Shown: piece after piece, positions 1 through 7,899 of the stretch
How the letters are laid out: every line of letters starts with the position of its first letter
How positions within the stretch are numbered: position 1 is the stretch's first letter
Source of the DNA: Lunasporangiospora selenospora
Taxonomy: Eukaryota > Mortierellomycota > Mortierellomycetes > Mortierellales > Mortierellaceae
DNA: 11,752 nt
Direction of reading: 5' to 3'
Assembly: GCA_015680635.1 (NCBI GenBank)
Contig: JAABOA010000304.1
Coordinates: 1-11,752, forward strand
The notes under the pieces: model-generated
Told to the model about the DNA's origin: nothing
Database searches by the model: none
Seen by the model: only the letters and a program-made list of their open reading frames with translations
Made by a program: the position numbers and the translations under genes

Positions 1-35
1 CTCGCACCGCTCAAGCCAAAAGAAAAGAAACAACC

Positions 36-750
36 ATGGCAAGACTAACCTCATTTCTCATCTCGCTCACGCTCTCCAGTGTTGCTCTCTTGTCGATGCT
101 TGGTCCAGAAGGAGTCGAAGCCCGTAGAGGTGATAGAGGCCGTATCGCTTCCGTCGAGTCTGCCGACAACTTTTGTTTCTTCCTACCCCCCAGTGCAGGT
201 GGTGGCATCTCGGAAAATGAGGACAAAGCCATAGCGTTCTGTATGAAAGATGCCCCCGGCGCCAAGATCTTCCCAGAGGGATTCATCGAGTCGGCTCACT
301 ATCTCGAAAATACGGAAAAGGGCTGGGTCCAGGTCACTGGAAAAATGACTCCATCTGTTTATAGTCTTTCAAAGAAGGACGGTGGTGGTCAGTACGATGT
401 CAAAGCGCCTGTTGGTGCAGTATGCGCCAAGTACAAGTACTTTGTGAACATGGTCGAGCCCGGTAAGAGAAGAAACACTACATACATCATACCTGTGCTC
501 TGTATCCTTTGTACCCACATGTATCAAAATGCATCTCCAAAAAAAAAGTTGGCTCTTTTTCCTCTTTTGTTAACACGTCTTCTTTTCTTCTTTCTTTATT
601 GGGATCATGGTTTGTCCATCGTAATTACAAAAAAACAAAACAAAAAAAGACGGTTCGATCTTCTGCATGCGTTGCTGTAATACCAAGGAGGATTGCCCTG
701 TGGGAAAGAGCACCTACGGTTGCAAGAGTGTCATTGGAGGAAAGTACTAA
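36..750 (+). CDS. Small secreted cysteine-rich protein (hypothetical, two exons)
   Basis: Exons 36-462 and 650-750 are joined by a phase-1 intron (463-649, donor GTAAGA, acceptor AAAAAAAG), giving 175 aa. Residues 1-29 form a signal peptide: a hydrophobic core (LISLTLSSVALLSML) and a likely cut after GVEA. No further membrane segment follows, so the mature protein of about 146 aa should be exported. It has eight cysteines. One is in NFCFFLPP, one in AFCMKD and one in AVCAKYKYF; five are in the exon-2 tail, in FCMRCC, EDCPVG and YGC. The even count suggests four disulphides. The exon-2 frame is supported because it supplies the Cys-rich tail ending GGKY. I recall this tail pattern (CxRCC..DCP.GKSxYGC) from small secreted proteins of Mortierella-type fungi; that is memory, not a search. 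The context before the start is ACAACCATGG. The next gene converges on it. Function is unknown; a cell-wall or extracellular role is only a guess. Confidence 0.8.
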
Positions 751-854
751 GACCTGGCCCTTCCTCCAGCGACTGCTCTCTTCTTTTTTCCATTCCCTCC
801 AAGATGACCCAACATTCCTCTTTATACTAAAACAATGCAGGGCAATCCTAATCA

Positions 855-860
855 AATAAA
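855..860 (+). terminator. Poly(A) signal AATAAA for the secreted protein gene
   Basis: A canonical AATAAA lies about 105 bp after the stop codon at 750. It sits in the short gap (751-983) shared with the convergent AME1-like gene. On the other strand an ATTAAA (974-979) lies just past that gene's stop and may serve it. Both calls rest on motif match only. Confidence 0.45.
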
Positions 861-983
861 GAAACTCCTCAGAGTTTGTCAAAAGATAGATAGAACGAGT
901 CGTAAAATGCGCGCCATATGACGAGTATGACCACGAAATGTCAGAGAGCATCGTCTTCATATTTCATTTTTCTTTTAATCAGT

Positions 984-3900
984 TTAGAGTGTTTCGACTT
1001 GCCGAAGAGTCTTTTCAAGTAATCGGTTAAACTCGACAAGAGTACCAAGCATGCCTGGTCGGGTATCATCTCTGTCGAGGGGTTGACCTTCATGCTGCTG
1101 ACTGTGATTATTCTTATTACTACCATCACCGCCTCCTCCTCCGCTACAGTCTCGAGAAGCCACTGTCGCAATAAAACTCGACAGGCCTGTCTTGACCGCC
1201 AAAGGCTCTTTTTCATCTTGGCCCAAGCCGTGACCACTACGGCGACGAAGGCCTCGAGATATTGTTGTCGAATCCATCTCCTCTTCGTCGTCCTTGTCTT
1301 CGACCTGATCCCGAAGAGTTTCTAAATCAGTCAAAAATCGGTGCGTCTCTTCTAACCGATGGCGGGCTCGCTCTTCTCGTTCAAAGTTGGCTCGAACACG
1401 ACCAAGCTCGTTTCTGATCTTGCGACGTTTCCGTTGCGTCTCCACTAACCGCGTCCGAAGCTCCTTTTTCACCCCTGTTGCTTTTCTGACGGACGCCTTG
1501 AGCAGCGCATAGTCGTCGAGCATATCCACCTAAAGATTGTATTCCATAAAACAACAAAGGAATGATTTTTCGTGAGAACCCTGTAATATCGACTGGCCTC
1601 ATTCATGGAGGGGTATATTACGATCGCAGTGGTGCGTACCTGCTCAATCAGTAACGTTTCCAGATCCGAACGAAGCAGTATAATTTCTCTAGCCATTGTC
1701 TGATCTTCCATCGTGTCACTATATCATAAAACAGACAGTTAAAGAGTAGAGTCGTTAGTCCTCTCTAATAAAAAAATAATAAATCTCTGCTGCGTCTGAA
1801 AGAACCGAATTAATATGCTTTGACTCTTACATAAACTTGTCAACAACCCCGCGGACGGCCTCTGCAATGACATCCATCTCACTTAGCGGAGCATGGTCCA
1901 CTTGAAGTGTACTTTGAATTGTCTTTTGAACTGGTTCCGAACCTGGCTCTAGTCCTGGTCCCGGTCCTGTTACTGGTCTGACGTCTGCCCCTGGTTCCTC
2001 TCCTGTCTCTGTCGGTTTCTCGCCTTCAACTGGGATCTGCTTTGCAATAGCGGGGTTACGGACAGTGGCAGGTCTACTCACAGCCGCAGTAGGACCCAAA
2101 AACTTGAGACACTGAATCTGCAATTGTCTGTAGTTCTTGACAGTCTTTCCTGATGGGCCTTTCTTGGGGAACGCAGTTGGCTCCATGAGCGATCGGGATG
2201 ATGATTTCGCCTTGCCCTTGCCCTTGTCCAAAGAGAGACTTTTTTCAAAATCGCTGTCCTCGTTATTATCCACCCTCGTCTCTTCTGCGCGGCCTTTGCC
2301 CTTCCAGGCTGAGGAAGTTGAAGTAGTTCCTTGTGCTGGAAGTGTCAAAGAGTCAGTGGTGGGTTTCCTGGGCTTAGCCATTAATTGAATCAATGTTGGT
2401 TGCCTAAGCTGATCTATAATTCCTGCCTTTGTGGTGCCGCTGAGAGCATTCCTGCTGGTCAAATGGCCACTCTTGTTGGTGACGAACGCTACTTCTCGGC
2501 TCTTCAAAAGAGCAAGCTTTGGCTGATTTCTAATCCGTACAGTTGTCTTTTCCTTTACTGGCATAGACCTCAGAGGAACCTTTTCAGCGGCTTTAGGGTG
2601 TTGAGCGGGAGGTGGTACCTGGGCCGTTCGGGTCGGGACTGGGTCTTCATTTTCATCAGCCTCCTCCTGAATAAGCCGCCTACGTTTCCCTGAGGCTGCA
2701 GTGGTGAGTGCTGTTGTAGGTAGCGCATCTTGTGATTCAGATCTTTGGATAGAATTCGATTCGTCCACTCCTGCACGAGATTCCTGTTTCCGCTTGCTGC
2801 CTCTGTTGTCTCTTGGCCGAGATGTCTGCTCTGCATCCTTTTTGTCTGTGGAAGGATTCAGGCTAATATCTGGTTGAATGGGTTCAGAGTGATCTAGGGC
2901 AATATAGCCGTCATTGGCTCCAAAGTCGTCGTCATAAGACGCGAAATCCTCGTTCATGGGCAATGTATCATCTAGAGTAGGTGCAGTAGGTGCAGCTTCC
3001 TTCTGTGGCTCGGAGTGAGTTAAGGTAGTGACCTTGGACGACTCTGTTGTCACCAGCGAGGCCTTTTTACCCCATGATACTGTAAATCCTGGAGACAATC
3101 CTATATAGATTCAAAGGTAAAGACAACAACAGCAGCAAAGTCCTGATGTTCAATTGCTAGTCTACTACCACTGAATACACTGGTAATAATAAAAGGTTGC
3201 TCCTTCCACCTACCACTCTGTCGGCTAGTGCTCCTCGTCCTGGCACTTCCAGGAGTATGAGGCACTGGACCATTATGACTATGCTCATCCCGTGGGACAG
3301 GATCGTCACTTCTTGCAGCCAGCTTGGTATCAGACCCAGTTACAGATTTCGGCTTTTGGGGAACTGCCTCCAATAAATTAAGGACTGGGGTCGGTCTTCT
3401 CATTGATCGTGGGGTGCCAGAGCCTCGAGAGTTCAGGTCTCCATTTTCCTGCTTTTTCTGTGGAGTAGCAAGCGTCGAATTATCTTTGCCCTGTCCTGTT
3501 GAGGTGTCAGTTTTGCTGAGTTGTCCATTCTCGTTTTCTCTTTTGCTATGTCTAGATCCTCGACGACCTGTTTCGACGTCGTTGTCCTGGCGAGAGTTAA
3601 TTTGATTGGAAAGCCGAGAGGTGTTGGGAGCTGAATCATGATCTCCATTGGTTTGGTTAATCGTCTTAAGACTGAATCCTCGAAACCCTGGCTGGTGGGC
3701 TCTATACGCATGGAGTGATGTAGAACGAATTGAAGTGAGTACTCTGCCGTGCTTTTTAGTCTATAGTCGATAGTAGAACAGTAGAGTACTACGTGAGTCA
3801 CTGGGCACTCACCCTGCTCCCCGAAATCGTGCTTTTAGTCGTTCTTGGTAGCGTTCATTCAACCCAGAGTTTGCTGCTGCCGCGTCGGAGACTCCTTTGA

Positions 3901-4521
3901 TGGTTTGTGATTCAGTCTTTTCGGTCGCGGTGGTTAAGAGGGGAGTTGCTATATCTGCTGGTTGCGATTCTTTTTTGGATGTAGAAGCCCTGGTGACCCT
4001 TTTGCTGTTCGTTCCAGCTAGCAGTTCTAGATTGGATTCATTGTTTGATACTGTTTTTGTTGATTTGCCCAGACTATTAGCTGTTCCATTAACTGATGTA
4101 GTCAATTCTGACTTTTGGGCAATGGTGGCGTTGGTGGCGTTGGTGGCGCTGTTGGTCTCGACAGACTTTGCCAATGAGAATCCACGGAATTTTGATTGAT
4201 GAGTTCTAAAGAAGCAAAAAAAAAAAGTCCATTTGCATCAGCATCTCGAGGAAGGGAGGAAGGTCCGTCTCAATGAAGCATACTCAGATGTTTCCCTCCC
4301 ACATGGGCTGTCAGAGATTCCCGAGTGAGCTTTACCCTGCACCGCGTTTCCTGGCCTGAATCTTTTCCTGGTACCTCTGCGCCAGCTCAGTTGCTATTTA
4401 ATGGAAGGAACTAGGAAGCGTCAGAGAAGCCTGTTGCTCTACACTGTTCTCCTCGTTCATTACCATCACTGTCACAAAACACTTTGCTCTTTTGCCTGCA
4501 AGAGTACACACAGATGCTCAT
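984..4521 (-). CDS. AME1: AME1/Mis17/CENP-U-like inner kinetochore protein
   Basis: Exons, 5' to 3': 4521-4464 (uncertain), 4393-4336, 4205-3813, 3701-3214, 3100-1831, 1718-1640, 1529-984. All junctions keep phase, giving about 963 aa. Ame1/CENP-U pairs with Okp1/CENP-Q in the COMA complex, which links centromeric chromatin to the Mis12/MIND complex. Evidence: near the N-terminus, motifs RYQEKIQARKRGAG and RYQERLKARFRGAG resemble the R..+.R.RG motif of yeast Ame1. A long disordered middle follows, with basic patches (RGSKRKQ, SGKRRRL, KGKGKAK) that could be nuclear signals, and an acidic patch (YDDDFGANDG). The C-terminal coiled coil runs from LLRSDLETLLIEQ into KELRTRLVETQRKRRKIRNE, followed by a separate short helix (LVEFNRLLEKTLRQVETL). 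The +KRR.+R.EL pattern fits the CENP-U domain. It is much longer than yeast Ame1. The first exon could instead start at 4466 or 4460 with donor 4444 (951 or 949 aa). Another coiled-coil kinetochore protein is the main alternative. Confidence 0.68.
3668..3853 (-). repeat. Second copy of duplicated RGAG/FRGFSL module
   Basis: Reading on the minus strand, this segment encodes RYQERLKARFRGAG, a phase-2 intron (3702-3812), then AHQPGFRGFSL. It matches the first copy at 4172-4376 in 18 of 25 residues by my count, with the intron at the identical codon position and phase. The DNA has diverged, so the duplication is not recent. Confidence 0.8.
4124..4150 (-). repeat. Three 9-bp tandem repeats coding Asn-Ala-Thr
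   Basis: GGTGGCGTT is repeated twice, followed by GGTGGCGCT on the plus strand. On the minus strand this encodes three Asn-Ala-Thr units in the disordered N-terminal part of the AME1-like protein. It is an in-frame minisatellite that could vary in copy number without shifting frame. Confidence 0.8.
4172..4376 (-). repeat. First copy of duplicated RGAG/FRGFSL module
   Basis: The minus strand encodes RYQEKIQARKRGAG, a phase-2 intron (4206-4335), then THQSKFRGFSL. An in-frame stop (taa, 4402-4400) just upstream of this exon shows that another intron precedes it. The acceptor there is AAATAG at 4394. This first copy lies closest to the N-terminus, where yeast Ame1 carries its single MIND-binding motif. 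Confidence 0.8.
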
Positions 4522-4863
4522 GAATTGATGCCTTTACCACCTTGGCCTGACATGCTGCAGTATTCCCGATGATTGCGATCCCAAGCAAAGTGATGAGGAA
4601 TGGAGGTTTGTCGCTGTGGGTTCCAACAATAGAGGATCTCCCTAAATGCACTCACTTTTCTAAGCCTCAGCCACTTTTTTTTGGGCGGAATGCCCGTGAG
4701 TAGGAAACTTGTTACCACAGAGGGACGCCTTATTATTTTGTCATAGATTTCACCCTTGGTTAACTGGCCGAAAGTTTGAACTGTGAAATATGTACTTTCT
4801 TTGCTTCTTAGTGAAGGGAAAAAAAGAGTGACAAAATAAAAGATAACCCTACTTTATTGGCGG
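4522..4863 (-). promoter_or_regulatory. Intergenic region: AME1-like promoter and DUF155 gene 3' end
   Basis: No convincing coding potential lies here. It should hold the promoter of the AME1-like gene and the 3' untranslated region of the DUF155 gene. A minus-strand AATAAA (4853-4858) begins only a few bases after the DUF155 stop codon. A T-rich run (4674-4682) is the only other notable sequence; I see no recognisable regulatory box. Confidence 0.5.
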
Positions 4864-7185
4864 TCAATGTCCGCCTCCACGAGTATAGCTGAACGCATCC
4901 AAACAAATGGTGATAACACCAATGACAATTTCAAAGAAAATAAGAATAATAACAATCCATTCAAGTTGCTCGCCATGCGACGATGTTAAATGCTCTTTCA
5001 GCATATCCAGCAAATCACTAATGACAGTGGTTCGCTGGTTCAACAACTCAACACGCTGACCAATCTCCAGATATCCTCGAATTGCAGAGTAAAGCGGTTG
5101 ATATGAAGGTTCGGACCAAAAGATCTCGGGCGTATCCAGAATGTTGCTGACCAGATTCACGTTAATTCTCATGATAAAGAGCTGTCCAATCTTCTTTGTG
5201 ATGGCCGTTCTGGAAAAATAGAAAAAAAAAAAGGCCGTGTACCACACAGGGTTCATGCAAGATGACGTGAGTAAACCTGAAATAAATCGGACTTTTTTTT
5301 GATCAGCCAAACAGCAGAATGTGTTTACCTTGACATTGGAACTTTTCCGGTCTCTGCCATCATCTGGGGGATGTGCTTGGTAGCGTTGATAGTATTCTCG
5401 ATCAAACCTTCAAAAAGAGTCATCTTGACTGACTGTGCGATTGCGTGTGAAATCGTCAATTTCACCATATAGTTTCCTGGACTCTTGAGAGTAATAACGT
5501 CGTTATAAATCCTAATGAAGTTAAAATAGAGCGACTGTAAGAAATTTTGTCTGTCGTGTTTCCATAGGAACTTAGGGTCGTAAACTCACCTAGGCTGATA
5601 TTGCGAATTGTAATGGAATGAAAACTCCTCTGTCTCAACATCCTCCTCATCTAAAGTAGAGCAATGGATTAGCCCTGTTAAAAACCTGGGAAAGTGTGCA
5701 GCTTCCAATCCAGTTCCAATGCCATCTTAAAATAACAAAAATAACAAAAATTACCTAGCTTCTCCTCCTCAAAACGAGCAAGTTCATGAAGAAGGCGATC
5801 CTCTTCATCTTCAGACATTCCCCAGATAACAACGACACCGTAGTCAAAGAAAAGCACCTCCGGGATCTGCTCTTTGGCCTGTGGTTGGTGAAGAAGTCCA
5901 GATCCGTTCGTGGCTGATTCATCTAATCCCAGGAGATCGGCAGTCGTAGGTGGTTTCGAGGTAACGGTATACGAGAATTGTGTATATATACTGGAGATTG
6001 GTTCAGGCAATGGAGGCAAGAGGAAGTGGACAATCGGGCGGAATATTAATATTCCATGTTCAACGTATTGAGTATGTTGTAAAAATATATATACGAAAAA
6101 AGAAAGATATGCAAAACGATGTCGTTTCGATCGTTACCATTCATCGAAGCGCTTGGGAATACATCCGTTAGCCGATTTTCTTGATTGTAGATAGTTAAAG
6201 AGATCATCCATTCGATAAGCTGATGCCGTGCAATAGGCAATGACTCGAGGCAGCTTCTGTCGGTCTAGTTTGCTCATTCGGTGAGCATCGTTTCGCGCCC
6301 TGAAGTCGGCATATTCCATCCCGAAAACGTCATTGATAGACAGGGTAATATCCAGGTACAAATGCAATTAGCCAACAAGCACGGGGGCATGTCAGAGAAC
6401 GAGTTGGGTCAGATGTAAAGAAAAAGGTTAAGGAAAGGTAGAAGGATGTGGCACTGTTAGTACCTTGGATTAGGATTCCAACCAGGTCCTCTTGTGCATT
6501 CGAACATCTGCCACACTCCCCGCTGCTTGCCACCAGTTGCAGCGAGCCTAATCGTCCAACGAACTCATAATCAATACACACAGGGAAAGGCCCTATATAA
6601 GCTTGATGCTATTTCTTACATTCCAGAGGAAAGCTGCCCGATCTGGTTGTATGTTGTATCGTCGAAAGCATACTCATCCTCTAACACAGGTACCTCTTTC
6701 TCTTCGGGGAAGAGAGTCAGCTTTTGACTGGTCTTTGTGGTTCTCATAGGCTGCTTTATTTTGCTTCGTTGGTGAAGAGCTGAAGCACTCCCCGCGCTGC
6801 CAGAGGTCACTCCAGCGGGACTGAGGGTTGTGGGCAAAAGCTGTGCAGAAGACGCTGCTGTCCGGGAGCCTCCTGAAGACGTTGTACTGCCACCCAATTG
6901 GCTGGCATTCGAAGCCGCGGCCGCGGCATTGACCTTGGCAGTTACATTTGCTGAACCTGGAATTTGCGAAATGGGCGACTGAGCTTGATTGGCCTGAGCA
7001 ATGAAGGCTTGCTTGGTGGGGTTAATGATCTTTGGAGGCACTCCCGCACTTCCACTGGTGATACCTGGAGAAGACGATGCTGGGATATTGTTCTGACTTT
7101 TGCTCTTAGGGAGGGGTGGGGGGGCAGAGCTTGTAGGAGTAGCATTCATCGTGTCAGGGATTGACTGGTAGCCGTTGCGGGCCAT
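4864..7185 (-). CDS. RMD1: DUF155 protein, RMD1 / Sad1-interacting factor family
   Basis: Exons 7185-6620, 6299-6138, 5990-5755, 5650-5590, 5511-5329 and 5209-4864 join in phase to give 517 aa. Yeast RMD1 was found as needed for meiotic nuclear division, the fission-yeast homologues as Sad1-interacting factors, and human RMND1 is mitochondrial; the biochemical role is not settled. Residues 1-150 are low-complexity (Ser, Ala, Gln, Pro). Family motifs follow: KTSQKLTLFPEE, NQIGQL, KLPRVIAYCTASAYRMDDLF (about 203-222), EVLFFDYGVVVIWG (287-300), FEEEKLDEED (315-325), YQPRIYNDVITLKS, and the region from ITKKIGQLF to the end. One C-terminal membrane helix (WIVIILIFFEIVIGVITI, about 487-504) precedes a short tail. 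This suggests a tail-anchored protein facing the cytosol. The start at 7185 (MARNGYQS) is the first ATG in frame. No mitochondrial presequence is evident, so it fits RMD1/Sif better than RMND1. RMD8-type is an alternative within the family. Confidence 0.92.
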
Positions 7186-7899
7186 GATGACATGGAATTC
7201 GGGTAGGGATAGGCGAGAGGAGAGAGAAAGAGAAGAGGTGAAAGAAGCGCGATGGCAATTGGAGCAGATCAGGCGGAATGACAATGGACGAGAGAAGAGT
7301 TACAAAGAGGCGTGAGAGAGAGGGAACACAAAAAAAAAAAAAAAATGCAGAGCTGTGACCGCTTGGCCGGGGCCACTCCACTCATGTTACCCATAGTCCG
7401 TGCGGAAAATCCGTGGTGCCATCCTGACCATCTTCTCATCGTTCGTCTACCAAGTGCATCGTGCATCCTCATCTCGCAATAATACTCCTGTCCTTTATAC
7501 TCCTGCTCGTCCTCACTTCCAATCGCTCTCTACATTTTTCCTCCCTACCATCTCCTCTCCAGTCCAGCGCCGCACAGAATAGCTTGTCTAGTCACAGAAT
7601 GCTCCCAGAAACGTCCTGTTTCCCCTTGATACACAACACAATCGCCGGTTCCTTTGGTTAGGGTCATCAAATGACACCTCTTCAGCGAAACAGATCGACT
7701 GTATTCTTGAAAGCTTGACTCGAGTCAAAGACAGGAACGACTGTGCACTTTCCCTTTCAAAGGCGACATCTCCCCCTTCAAAGTCCTGAGTTAAGGGGTA
7801 CTATGATCTTCGCCCTGTGTTTTTCATGCAGGCAGCATTTGAAGCCCTCTTTCCTCTTGCTCTAGCGTTGCTGTTGTGGTCAGACATAGATATTCAAGC
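7186..7899. promoter_or_regulatory. Divergent promoter region between DUF155 gene and DNA ligase I
   Basis: Two divergent start codons (7185 minus, 7900 plus) flank 714 bp without a convincing gene. Close to the DUF155 start the minus strand is pyrimidine-rich (about 7195-7325), as in many fungal leaders. A run of 16 A (7330-7345) is a likely nucleosome-excluding poly(dA:dT) tract. The plus strand is CT-rich from about 7485 to 7560. I looked for an MluI cell-cycle box (ACGCGT), which drives yeast CDC9, and found none here. Small open frames in this stretch look like chance. Confidence 0.6.

Noticed and set aside
984-3098. Treating the coiled-coil part and the large disordered frame as two or more separate genes
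   Set aside because: All the exon junctions between them keep phase with good GT..AG borders. The apparent starts of the separate frames are TTG or GTG codons, not ATG, and no promoter-sized gap lies between them.
3060-3240. Possible third copy of the RGAG module (SRQSG then LSPGFTVSWGKK)
   Set aside because: The similarity is only PGF plus a nearby exon junction. The intron phase is 1 rather than 2, and the RYQE and RGAG parts are absent.
4518-4552. Minus-strand peptide MSGQGGKGINS resembling a histone H4 or H2A N-terminus
   Set aside because: It stops after 11 codons. Extending it needs a 42-bp intron, and the continuation does not resemble any histone. It lies in the promoter region of the AME1-like gene.
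7400-7661. Overlapping plus-strand open frames of 60-66 codons upstream of the ligase gene
   Set aside because: Composition is low-complexity (Ser, Leu, Pro from CT-rich DNA), with no motif and no clear splice links. They are better explained as leader or promoter sequence.
7664-7669. Single telomere-like TTAGGG unit (around 7661-7666)
   Set aside because: It is one isolated copy with no tandem array, so chance is sufficient.
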